A DNA stretch of 7,734 nt from Candidatus Heimdallarchaeota archaeon (GTDB taxonomy: Archaea; Asgardarchaeota; Heimdallarchaeia; JABLTI01). The notes under the pieces are model-generated. The model was not told where the DNA came from, searched no databases, and saw nothing but the letters and a program-made list of their open reading frames with translations. The DNA lies in the NCBI GenBank assembly GCA_030671945.1, contig DAOVHJ010000116.1, positions 1-7,734 on the forward strand, in the 5' to 3' direction. This document shows, in pieces, positions 1 through 6,146 of this stretch. Each line of letters starts with the position of its first letter. Position 1 is the first letter of the stretch. Both the position numbers and the translations under genes were made by a program.

Positions 1-72
1 ATTTTGTTGTTGGAGTTATTTCTTACTTTTTTTCTTTAGAATTAATTTTTACTTAAAGGTGGATTTATTTCA

Positions 73-113
73 CTATAATTTTTTAAGTGCAAAAAACATA
101 ATTATTATTAAAT
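73..113 (+). promoter_or_regulatory. Putative promoter of LamG gene 1
   Basis: The stretch TTTTTTAAGTGCAAAAAACA (79-98) recurs with one mismatch ahead of LamG gene 3 (1977-1996), at a similar distance from that gene's start. It is followed by an AT-only segment (98-113) that could serve as a TATA box, with the A-rich part as BRE. A start site about 25 nt further on would leave a short leader holding the GGGAGGA ribosome binding site at 134-140. Conservation between paralogues supports a regulatory role. The exact TATA position is inferred. Confidence 0.4.
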
Positions 114-147
114 TCGTTTTTTTTTCAAAAAATGGGAGGAAGATAAC

Positions 148-912
148 ATGAAAAAGAGAAATATCTTATCAGATATTAGAACGAGTTTAATAGGGATTCT
201 AATCCTAACAAGTGTATTTGGAAGCATAGCAATTTTCGGACAAGCTGATCAACCAAATTTAGTTCTTTATTTACCTCTGGATGAAGGATCAGGAAAAACT
301 GCAAATGATGACTCAGGTAATGGTAATGTTGGTGTTATTGAGAGAGCAACATGGATAACAGGTATTGCAGGATCTGCATTGGAGTTTGATGGTGAATTTG
401 ATACCATGTATGTAAATAACACTGACATCTTAAATTCCGTGAATTCTGTTACTATTGCTTGTTGGATTAAAGTGAATGAAGCGACTACTCAAAAATCCAT
501 TGTTAAAACAAATGGTTTTAAACTATTTCATGAAGGTGATTACATAGGACTAGCTATAAGTGTTCCTGCCACAAATAATGCTTCAGGTCTAATTACGTAT
601 GATGTGTGGACACAAATTACTGGTACTTATGATGGTACAGATATAAAGTTCTACATAGATGGTGTACTGATGGAGACAAAGAATTGGCCCGGAACAATGT
701 CTTTAGGAGTTGAAATGCTCGTAATTGCTTTCGATAACTATTGTTGGAAAGGTGCTATCGATGAAGTCTGTGTTTGGAACAAAGCCTTAACTGCTGAAGA
801 AGTTGAAAGTCATTATGCCAACACTAATTGTGCTTCAATTCCAATAAGCCCCGTGTTTCTTGCATTGCTAACATTAGTTGGAACGATTTTTATTTTCAAA
901 AAGAGAAAGTAA
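148..912 (+). CDS. Secreted LamG-domain protein with C-terminal membrane anchor (copy 1)
   Basis: This 254-aa protein is predicted to be exported and tethered to the outer face of the cell membrane. Residues 1-11 are basic (MKKRN start) and 12-31 are hydrophobic, which together form a signal peptide. Residues about 37-222 form a LamG-like jellyroll (Laminin_G_3 type). Its hallmarks are the N-terminal LVLYLPLDEGSG and DDSGNGN, the central TITGTYDG-like strand (W154 to G163), and the C-terminal GAIDEVCVWNKAL plus TAEEVESHY. Such folds usually bind carbohydrates or other surface ligands; no ligand can be named here. A Cys at 228 precedes IPISP (231-235), then a hydrophobic helix (about 236-250) and KKRK, so the tail acts as an anchor or sorting signal. 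The start is fixed by GGGAGGA at 134-140, 7 nt before ATG. It is the first of three tandem paralogues, with its own terminator. Confidence 0.85.
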   Translation: MKKRNILSDIRTSLIGILILTSVFGSIAIFGQADQPNLVLYLPLDEGSGKTANDDSGNGNVGVIERATWITGIAGSALEFDGEFDTMYVNNTDILNSVNSVTIACWIKVNEATTQKSIVKTNGFKLFHEGDYIGLAISVPATNNASGLITYDVWTQITGTYDGTDIKFYIDGVLMETKNWPGTMSLGVEMLVIAFDNYCWKGAIDEVCVWNKALTAEEVESHYANTNCASIPISPVFLALLTLVGTIFIFKKRK

Positions 913-994
913 CAAACTAATTCAAATGACGTTGAATTTAGTTTTTACTTTTATCTTTTTTTTCTGAATTTCTTTTAGGTAAGCTTTTAAGTTG
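811..994 (+). repeat. Near-identical 3' module, copy A
   Basis: From CATTATGCC in the end of LamG gene 1 through its stop, terminator hairpin and the downstream AGGTAAGCTTTTAAGTTG (977-994), the sequence closely matches 2712-2900 after LamG gene 3. The match includes the noncoding part, with only scattered substitutions and small indels. It marks gene 1 and gene 3 as a recent duplication or as kept alike by gene conversion. Confidence 0.85.
914..963 (+). terminator. Hairpin plus T-tract terminator of LamG gene 1
   Basis: AAACTAATTCAA (914-925) pairs with TTGAATTTAGTTT (932-944) across a 6-nt loop with a single bulged base. It is followed by a T-rich tract that ends in eight Ts (956-963). It begins two bases after the stop codon. 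The same hairpin, with one T to C change, follows LamG gene 3. Archaeal termination mainly needs the T-rich tract; the hairpin may also stabilise the 3' end. Confidence 0.65.
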
Positions 995-1086
995 ATTTTA
1001 CTATAAGAAAGAAAAACAAAGAATTTTCTTACCACAGTTTTTTTATATTCAGAAAATAGTACTATATTATTCATTTTACAAAAAAC

Positions 1087-1101
1087 GGGGGAATAAAAAT
1101 A
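1087..1101 (+). promoter_or_regulatory. Ribosome binding site and ATA initiation site of LamG gene 2
   Basis: GGGGGA (1087-1092) stands 6 nt before an in-frame ATA (1099-1101). The next codons, AAC AAG AGA AAT, align directly with AAA AAG AGA AAT after the ATG of genes 1 and 3. The frame is open from the TAG at 1057 onward, yet holds no ATG, GTG or TTG before the TTG at 1216, which lies inside the LamG domain. The ribosome binding site therefore points to ATA as the start or as a mutated ATG. Confidence 0.6.
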
Positions 1102-1890
1102 AACAAGAGAAATCTTTTCTCAAGTTTAATTTGTCTTTCAATTATCTTTAACATCTTTGGATGCTTTGTTATCTTTGGACAAGCTGTTGATCCCAATCTG
1201 GTTCTTTATTTACCATTGGATGAAGGATCAGGTACTACTGCAGATGATGAATCTGGTAATGGTAATGACGGTGTAATCAGCGGTGCAACTTGGATTACCG
1301 GTGTCTCTGGTGCAGCATTAGAGTTTGATGGATTTAATGATATTATGAGTACAAGTAATTCAAACATTCTGAATTCTGTAAATTCACTGACTATTTCTTG
1401 TTGGGTAAAAATCCAAGTAACAGTACAACTAAAATATATTGCAAAAGCAAACGGATTTTCACTTTTTCAAAGTGGTAATCAAACAGGATTATCAATAACT
1501 GTTCCAGGAACAGATAGTGTAAAGCATCCAATAATGTTAGGTGTTTGGACTCAAATTACAGGTTCCTATGATGGTACAATAATAAGGTTTTATGTGGATG
1601 GTGTATATAAGGATAAAAAGGAACATTCAGGTACAATGTTAACTGGTGGGACTGCTTTTGCTGTTGGTTCCTTTTCTGGTATTTATTGGGAAGGTGCTAT
1701 TGATGAAATCTGTGTTTGGAATCGAGTTTTATCAGATGCAGAAGTCGAAAGCCATTATTATAACACGTTCTGTTCACCGATCCCATTGAGTCCTGTGATT
1801 CTAGCATTAGTTACAGTAGCTGGAGTGATTATTTTTAATAAGAAAAGAAAGCAAAAGAAATTCTTCAATACGAATAAAAATCAAATTTGA
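1099..1890 (+). CDS. Secreted LamG-domain protein with C-terminal anchor (copy 2, ATA start)
   Basis: Read from the ATA at 1099, this is a 263-aa protein. It has a basic N-terminus (NKRN), a hydrophobic signal segment (about residues 9-26), FGQA before the mature part, then a LamG jellyroll with LYLPLDEGSG, DESGNGN, ITGSYDGT, GAIDEICVWNRVL and DAEVESHYYNTFC. The tail has Cys, PIPLSP, a hydrophobic helix and a basic end. It is longer than in its paralogues, adding a KQKKFFNTNKNQI extension after KKRK. Starting at the first conventional codon (TTG 1216) would delete the signal peptide and first beta strand, so a 224-aa reading is unlikely to be the native one. The intact frame argues against old decay. 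Either ATA initiates poorly, or the start was lost recently, or the base is an error. It lies between the two more similar copies and is the most divergent of the three. Confidence 0.7.
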   Translation: MNKRNLFSSLICLSIIFNIFGCFVIFGQAVDPNLVLYLPLDEGSGTTADDESGNGNDGVISGATWITGVSGAALEFDGFNDIMSTSNSNILNSVNSLTISCWVKIQVTVQLKYIAKANGFSLFQSGNQTGLSITVPGTDSVKHPIMLGVWTQITGSYDGTIIRFYVDGVYKDKKEHSGTMLTGGTAFAVGSFSGIYWEGAIDEICVWNRVLSDAEVESHYYNTFCSPIPLSPVILALVTVAGVIIFNKKRKQKKFFNTNKNQI

Positions 1891-1891
1891 T

Positions 1892-1939
1892 AAGATCTAA
1901 TCGAGTGTTATTTAGTGCTTCAAAAATCTTCTCGATCTT
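1892..1939 (+). terminator. Possible 3' hairpin of LamG gene 2
   Basis: AAGAT (1892-1896) and CGAG (1902-1905) can pair with CTCGATCTT (1931-1939), giving nine base pairs with a 5-nt bulge and a long AT-rich loop, right after the stop codon. No long T-run follows, unlike genes 1 and 3. The pairing may be only incidental. Confidence 0.25.
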
Positions 1940-1970
1940 GAAAAATCATTCTGTTATTGAAATTTATCGC

Positions 1971-2068
1971 ATATAGTTTTTTAAATGCAAAAAACAGAAT
2001 TTAATTATAATCAGTTTTTCCTTCAAAAAAGTGGGAGGTTAAAAAATGAAAAAGAGAAATATCTTATC
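1971..2068 (+). repeat. Conserved 5' module of LamG gene 3, paired with 73-170
   Basis: The promoter region, ribosome binding site and first codons of gene 3 resemble those of gene 1. The shared parts are the T6-AARTGC-A6 box, the TTCAAAAAA before GTGGGAGG versus ATGGGAGG, and the identical coding start for MKKRNILS. This makes a 5' module shared by copies 1 and 3 but much weaker in copy 2. Confidence 0.7.
1977..2010 (+). promoter_or_regulatory. Putative promoter of LamG gene 3
   Basis: TTTTTTAAATGCAAAAAACA (1977-1996) matches the box at 79-98 with one change and is followed by an AT-only segment (1997-2010) suitable as a TATA element. A start site near 2030 would lie just before GGGAGGT (2033-2039). 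The assignment rests on conservation between paralogues. Confidence 0.4.
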
Positions 2069-2813
2069 AAATTTAATAACTTGCATAATTTGTTTTGTTA
2101 TCATAACTAGCTTCTATGAAGGTTCAGTATTCACAGGAGAAGCTGCTCAAGCAAATCTAGTTCTCTATTTACCAATGGATGAGGGTTCAGGGACTACAAC
2201 AGCTGATGAATCAGGTAATGGTCATGTTGGAATTATTCATGGAGCAACATGGATTACTGGTATCTCTGGAAACGCACTGGAACTTGATGGTCTAAATGAC
2301 TATTTATTCGTAAATAGCACGAATATCTTGAATTCTGTGAACGCTGTTACAATTGCCTGTTGGATTAAAGTGGATTCAACACCTCAACTAAGATACTTTG
2401 TTAATACAAATGGATTTGGTCTTTTCCAAGAGGGAAATTATACTGGATTAGCAATAAGTGTTTCTGCTACAAATAATGCTAAAGGGCAAGTTCAGCTTGG
2501 AACTTGGGTTCAAATTACTGGCACATACGATGGTAATGATATCGTATTCTACAATAATGGTGTATTTCAAGCAAGTACAAATTGGCCTGGAACAATGTCT
2601 TTAGGACATCTGTTGTTTGTAATTGGTTTCTTTAATAATGAGTATTGGGAAGGCGCTATTGATGAACTCTGTGTTTGGAATAGAGTCTTAACTGCTGAAG
2701 AAGTCGAAATTCATTATGCCAACACTAATTGTGCATCTATTCCAATAAGCCCCATGTTTCTTGCATTGTTAACATTAGTTGGAACGATTTTTATCTTCAA
2801 AAAGAGAAAGTAA
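2046..2813 (+). CDS. Secreted LamG-domain protein with C-terminal membrane anchor (copy 3)
   Basis: This is a 255-aa paralogue of copy 1. The signal peptide is MKKRNILS followed by a hydrophobic stretch (about residues 9-22). The LamG jellyroll (about 37-223) shows LYLPMDEGSG, DESGNGH, CWIKVD, ITGTYDGND, NWPGTMSLG and GAIDELCVWNRVL. The tail has Cys229, IPISP (232-236), a hydrophobic helix and KKRK. The tail is identical to copy 1 except for one residue (M for V after PISP), whereas the central ligand-side region differs at many positions. GGGAGGT at 2033-2039, 6 nt before ATG, fixes the start. It is probably a cell-surface binding protein held in the membrane by its C-terminus. The ligand is unknown. 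Confidence 0.85.
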   Translation: MKKRNILSNLITCIICFVIITSFYEGSVFTGEAAQANLVLYLPMDEGSGTTTADESGNGHVGIIHGATWITGISGNALELDGLNDYLFVNSTNILNSVNAVTIACWIKVDSTPQLRYFVNTNGFGLFQEGNYTGLAISVSATNNAKGQVQLGTWVQITGTYDGNDIVFYNNGVFQASTNWPGTMSLGHLLFVIGFFNNEYWEGAIDELCVWNRVLTAEEVEIHYANTNCASIPISPMFLALLTLVGTIFIFKKRK

Positions 2814-2900
2814 CAAACTAATTCAAATGACGCTGAATTTAGTTTTTTACTTTTATCTTTTCTTTCTTACCTGAATTTTGCTAGGTAAGCTTTTAAGTTG
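2712..2900 (+). repeat. Near-identical 3' module, copy B
   Basis: This is the second copy of the module at 811-994. It covers the end of the LamG coding region, the terminator hairpin, the T-rich tract and AGGTAAGCTTTTAAGTTG (2883-2900). Its end lies 46 bp before the TTG start of the downstream reductase, so the duplicated noncoding sequence extends into that gene's upstream region. Confidence 0.85.
2815..2869 (+). terminator. Hairpin plus T-rich terminator of LamG gene 3
   Basis: AAACTAATTCAA (2815-2826) faces CTGAATTTAGTTT (2833-2845), the same hairpin as after gene 1 but with one T to C change at the loop-closing pair. A T-rich tract containing runs of six and four Ts follows. It separates the LamG genes from the reductase block. 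Confidence 0.6.
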
Positions 2901-2934
2901 CTCATACATTAAGTTAGAAAAAACAAGTAATTTT

Positions 2935-2949
2935 GAGGTTAAGAATTTG
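2935..2949 (+). promoter_or_regulatory. Ribosome binding site and TTG start of the first reductase
   Basis: GAGGT (2935-2939) lies 7 nt before TTG (2947-2949), which opens MQYRPLGKTG. This aligns with MQHRTLGKTG, the ATG-started N-terminus of the second reductase. The open frame runs upstream to about 2878, but that extension reads through the LamG 3' repeat and has no family match, so the TTG is the better start. Confidence 0.8.
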
Positions 2950-4089
2950 CAATATCGTCCATTAGGGAAAACAGGAATAAAAGCATCAATTTTAGGTTTC
3001 GGAGCTATGAGATTACCAACCTCCACACCTGGTGATCCAACTTCAATAATTGAAGATGAAGCTATCAAAATCATAAGGCAAGGAATTGATGGTGGAATAA
3101 ATTACATTGATTCAGCTTATGTCTATCACAGAGGAAAAAGCGAGGTTATGGTTGGAAAGGCTCTCAAAGATGGCTATCGAGAAAAAGTACACATAATGAC
3201 CAAGAATCCCGTGAGATTGGTAAATAAGACTGAAGATTATCGCACATTATTAGATGAGGAATTGAAAAGATATGATACCGAGTATATTGATGTGTATCTT
3301 TTCCATGGCTTAAAGAAAGAAACTTACGAAAATAAAATCTTACCGCTTGAAATAGTGGATGAAGCGAAAGCAGCTAAGAAAGAGGGACTAATAAAGCATA
3401 TTGGTTTATCCTCTCATGATAAACCTGAAAATGTCATTGAATTATTAGATACTGGAATTTTCGAAGCCATATTATTACAATACAATATTATTGATATTTC
3501 ATACGTTGATGCGATCGCACATGCAGCAAAGAAGGGAATAGGCGTTTGTGTCATGGGTCCTGTAGCAGGAGGAAGATTAGCTTTAGAACCACCGAAGGAT
3601 TTAGTTGATTGCCTGAGTCCAGGGGAAGAAACTTTCATAGATTTAGCATTCAAACATGTTTGGGACAATCCAAATGTCACAGTAGCACTATCAGGGATGG
3701 GCGATGCAGATATGGTGGCGAGAAATCTCGCACTAGCTAATGCAGAAGTTGTTACACTTACTCCTGAAGAGAAAGAACGAACAAAGAAGATAGACACTAC
3801 TTACAAACAACTATCAGATGTGATTTGTACTCAATGCGGGTATTGTGAACCATGCGAACAGGAAGTGAATATCACACGTATCTTGAAACAATTAATTCAT
3901 TGGGAAGTGTACGGTTGGGACATGGCAAAACGTTTCTACCAAATGATTGGCAACTCCCCAATTGCTCCAGGGAAACAAGCTCCTGCTTGTATTGAATGTG
4001 GTGATTGTGAAGAAAAATGTCCTCAAGGTATTCCTATTATTGAAAAGCTAAAAGAAGCTCATGAAATTCTAGGTGCTAAAGAAAATTAG
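2947..4089 (+). CDS. Aldo/keto reductase with C-terminal iron-sulfur domain (first copy)
   Basis: This 380-aa oxidoreductase belongs to the aldo/keto reductase family with a ferredoxin-like tail (COG1453-type). Residues 1-290 form the (beta/alpha)8 barrel. The catalytic tetrad is visible as Asp55 and Tyr60 (in YIDSAYVYH), Lys86 (MTKNP) and His120 (YLFHG). GLSSHDKP (153-160), MGPVAGGR (203-210) and the ALSGM region (247-251) are the usual cofactor-side motifs. The tail carries CxxCxxCxxC (Cys294, 297, 300, 303) and CxxCxxCxxxCP (Cys348, 351, 354, 358), enough for two [4Fe-4S] clusters. It is probably a cytosolic NAD(P)H- or ferredoxin-linked reductase of an unknown carbonyl compound. The residue after Cys303 is Glu rather than the usual Pro. 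Its length and motifs match the second reductase at 4990-6126. Confidence 0.9.
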   Translation: MQYRPLGKTGIKASILGFGAMRLPTSTPGDPTSIIEDEAIKIIRQGIDGGINYIDSAYVYHRGKSEVMVGKALKDGYREKVHIMTKNPVRLVNKTEDYRTLLDEELKRYDTEYIDVYLFHGLKKETYENKILPLEIVDEAKAAKKEGLIKHIGLSSHDKPENVIELLDTGIFEAILLQYNIIDISYVDAIAHAAKKGIGVCVMGPVAGGRLALEPPKDLVDCLSPGEETFIDLAFKHVWDNPNVTVALSGMGDADMVARNLALANAEVVTLTPEEKERTKKIDTTYKQLSDVICTQCGYCEPCEQEVNITRILKQLIHWEVYGWDMAKRFYQMIGNSPIAPGKQAPACIECGDCEEKCPQGIPIIEKLKEAHEILGAKEN

Positions 4090-4131
4090 AACGAACTAAA
4101 TTCTTTAATGCCTCTTTATTTTTCTTTTTTA
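4078..4131 (+). terminator. Possible terminator after the first reductase
   Basis: A bulged hairpin between AAAGAAAATTAG (4078-4089) and CTAAATTCTTT (4096-4106) spans the stop codon. A pyrimidine tract with five- and six-T runs (4112-4130) follows. It resembles archaeal termination signals, but it lies immediately before the next gene, so read-through is possible. Confidence 0.4.
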
Positions 4132-4141
4132 TTCGATTACA

Positions 4142-4969
4142 ATGAAACAGTGGGAAAAAGAAAAGCTGATTGTTGAGAAATCAAAATTCCCAATAACTAA
4201 AGATCTGTTGGTTAAGGATCTCAGAAAAATTGGTCTTCAAGCTGGAGATATTGTCATTGTCCACAGCTCTTTGAGTAAAATAGGTTGGGTTGTTGGTGAT
4301 GCTATTACTGTTATTTACGCTTTAATGGAAGTTCTTACTGAAGAAGGAACACTTGTTATGCCCACAATGACTAGCGGAAATACTGATCCGGAAAATTGGA
4401 ATTATCCACCTGTTCCAGAAGATTGGAAACCTGTTATACGTCAAGAAATGCCACCATTTGAACCAGCTGTCACCTCAACTCGAGGTATGGGTCGTATTCC
4501 AGAATTATTCCGAATTTTACCTAATGTTTTTCGTAGTAATCATCCCCAATCATCTTTTTCAGCATGGGGTAAACATGCAAAAGAAATTGTTAGTGAACAT
4601 GAAGTAGAAACAAGTTTCGGTTACAATAGCCCTTTAAGGAAAGTGTATGATCTCAAAGGTAAGATTTTACTATTAGGAGTTCATCATAGTTCTAATACTT
4701 CTCTTCATTATGCTGAAGTTAAAGCAGAATTGCCTAATTTTCCGATAGAAACTCAAGGTGCTGCTCTTTTAGAGAATGGGAAGAGAGTATGGAAAAATTG
4801 GAAAGAGATGAAATACGATTCAGATGATTTCGAGGAAATTGGATTAGTTTTTGAGAAATCAATTAAATATCAAACTGTTAATATTGGTTTAGCAGAGAGT
4901 AGACTGATGTTTTCAAAAGATATAATAGATTTCGCAGTAAATTGGTTAAGAGAACATCGCAAGTATTAA
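4142..4969 (+). CDS. AAC(3)/YokD-type acyl-CoA N-acetyltransferase
   Basis: This 275-aa protein belongs to the AAC(3) antibiotic N-acetyltransferase family, which transfers an acetyl group from acetyl-CoA to an amine. Family signatures run through the length: HSSLSKIG (41-48), VMPTMTSGNTDP (72-83), PPFEP (104-108), TRGMGRIPELFR (113-124), HPQSSF (134-139), GYNSPL (160-165), NTSLHYAE (185-192) and DSDDFEEIG (226-234). The length is typical for the family. Many members in archaea and soil bacteria act on substrates other than aminoglycosides, so resistance should not be assumed. No ribosome binding site is seen before the ATG, so it may be translated from a leaderless or very short-leader transcript, or by coupling from upstream. 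It sits between two related reductases and 20 bp ahead of the second, suggesting joint modification of one metabolite (inference). Confidence 0.88.
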   Translation: MKQWEKEKLIVEKSKFPITKDLLVKDLRKIGLQAGDIVIVHSSLSKIGWVVGDAITVIYALMEVLTEEGTLVMPTMTSGNTDPENWNYPPVPEDWKPVIRQEMPPFEPAVTSTRGMGRIPELFRILPNVFRSNHPQSSFSAWGKHAKEIVSEHEVETSFGYNSPLRKVYDLKGKILLLGVHHSSNTSLHYAEVKAELPNFPIETQGAALLENGKRVWKNWKEMKYDSDDFEEIGLVFEKSIKYQTVNIGLAESRLMFSKDIIDFAVNWLREHRKY

Positions 4970-4976
4970 CATTCAT

Positions 4977-4982
4977 AGGAGT
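4977..4982 (+). promoter_or_regulatory. Ribosome binding site of the second reductase
   Basis: AGGAGT stands 7 nt before the ATG at 4990, inside the 20-bp gap after the acetyltransferase stop. This supports a shared transcript in which the second reductase has its own translation signal. Confidence 0.65.
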
Positions 4983-4989
4983 CTGAAAT

Positions 4990-6126
4990 ATGCAACACAG
5001 AACACTCGGAAAAACAGGAATTGAAGTTTCTATTTTAGGATTTGGTGTCTTACGGTTACCAATAAAAGGAAGAGGAAAAATTGACAAAGAGGAAAGCATC
5101 AAAATAATTAGAAAGAGTATTGATAATGGTATAAATTTCGTGGATACCGCGTATAATTATCATAATGGTAAAAGTGAGATTATTCTTGGTCAAGCGTTAA
5201 AGGATGGCTACCGAGAGAAAGTAACTCTAATGTCTAAAAATCCTCTTTGGGAAGTAAAGAAAGCAGAAGATTTCGATCGCTTATTAGATGAACAACTAGC
5301 AAAATTAGAGGTAGATTATCTGGATATCTACCTTTTTCACAATATAAACAAGAAGAGATACAATGAAGTAATTCAAGAATTCAATCTTTTTGATAAAATG
5401 AAGGAAGCCAAGAAGAAGGGGAAAATAAAACATATTGGTTTCTCATCTCATGATAAACCCAAGAATATCAAAAAGTACATTGATGAAAATGAATTCGAAG
5501 TAATGTTGGTCCAGTATAATTTCGTAGACCCAATTAATGAGGAACTAATTCAATACGCACAAGAAAAAGGTCTTGGAGTCATTCTTATGGGTCCATGTGG
5601 TGGTGGAAGACTAACAAATGAACCAACAGAGGAAATGAAGCAATGGTTGACACCAGATAAAACAAATTTCTCTGATTTAGCCTTCAAATTCGTATGGTCT
5701 AATCCAAATGTTGACATAGCACTTTCCGGAATGAGCTCTGAGCAGATGGTTGATGAAAATATTGCAATTGCATCTAGTGATAATTATCAACTAAACGCAG
5801 AAGAAAAAGAGCGCTTGCTAAAAGTTGCCCAGAAATACCAGGAAACATATGATTTAAACTGTACTCAATGCGGGTATTGCGATGATTGTCCGGAAGAGGT
5901 CAACATTAAGCTAATTTTCAAGCAACTTATGGTTTCTAGAGATCCGCTAAAAATGCATGGTGCAAGGGCAAATTACCGAGGAATAGGATTGGCAAAAAGA
6001 TTTCCTGGGAAAAACGCACTTGCCTGTGCAGAATGTGGCGAATGCTTGGAAAAGTGTCCCCAAGAAATACCAATTATAGATCGCTTAAAGGAAGCTCACT
6101 CTATTCTGAAAGAAAGGGATATATGA
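4990..6126 (+). CDS. Aldo/keto reductase with C-terminal iron-sulfur domain (second copy)
   Basis: This 378-aa paralogue of the reductase at 2947-4089 has the same architecture. The barrel (about 1-287) carries the tetrad Asp52, Tyr57 (VDTAYNYH), Lys83 (MSKNP) and His117 (YLFHN). It also has FSSHDKP, MGPCGGGR (200-207) and ALSGM (244-248). The tail has CxxCxxCxxCP (Cys291, 294, 297, 300) and CxxCxxCxxxCP (Cys346, 349, 352, 356), expected to hold two [4Fe-4S] clusters. The two copies differ most between the Cys clusters (320-345), at the N-terminal loop 25-35, and where this copy has Cys203 in place of Val, so their substrates may differ. It is likely cotranscribed with the acetyltransferase. 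Its stop lies 20 bp from the convergent regulator gene, leaving little room for a separate terminator. Confidence 0.9.
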   Translation: MQHRTLGKTGIEVSILGFGVLRLPIKGRGKIDKEESIKIIRKSIDNGINFVDTAYNYHNGKSEIILGQALKDGYREKVTLMSKNPLWEVKKAEDFDRLLDEQLAKLEVDYLDIYLFHNINKKRYNEVIQEFNLFDKMKEAKKKGKIKHIGFSSHDKPKNIKKYIDENEFEVMLVQYNFVDPINEELIQYAQEKGLGVILMGPCGGGRLTNEPTEEMKQWLTPDKTNFSDLAFKFVWSNPNVDIALSGMSSEQMVDENIAIASSDNYQLNAEEKERLLKVAQKYQETYDLNCTQCGYCDDCPEEVNIKLIFKQLMVSRDPLKMHGARANYRGIGLAKRFPGKNALACAECGECLEKCPQEIPIIDRLKEAHSILKERDI

Positions 6127-6146
6127 TAAAATTAGCAACCCAAGAT

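Noticed and set aside
1..72. C-terminal tail of an upstream membrane protein
   Set aside because: One frame reads as hydrophobic residues to a stop near 54, but the sequence is so T-rich that such a reading arises by chance, and no LamG tail motif is present.
1216..1890. A 224-aa LamG protein starting at TTG 1216
   Set aside because: This start lies inside the conserved LYLPLDEGSG strand and removes the signal peptide present in both paralogues; no ribosome binding site precedes it.
811..2900. Long repeats as ends of a mobile element
   Set aside because: The repeats are direct, include coding ends and terminators of paralogous genes, and no transposase or inverted termini are present; gene duplication explains them.
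2853..3074. Minus-strand open frame of 73 aa
   Set aside because: It overlaps the reductase start and LamG 3' sequence on the other strand and shows no domain or ribosome binding site.
3414..3797. Minus-strand open frame of 127 aa within the first reductase
   Set aside because: It lies wholly inside a well-supported gene on the opposite strand, and its Ser/Ala-rich translation is typical of a shadow frame.
4878..5102. Minus-strand open frame of 74 aa
   Set aside because: It spans the end of the acetyltransferase and the start of the second reductase, both strong genes on the other strand.
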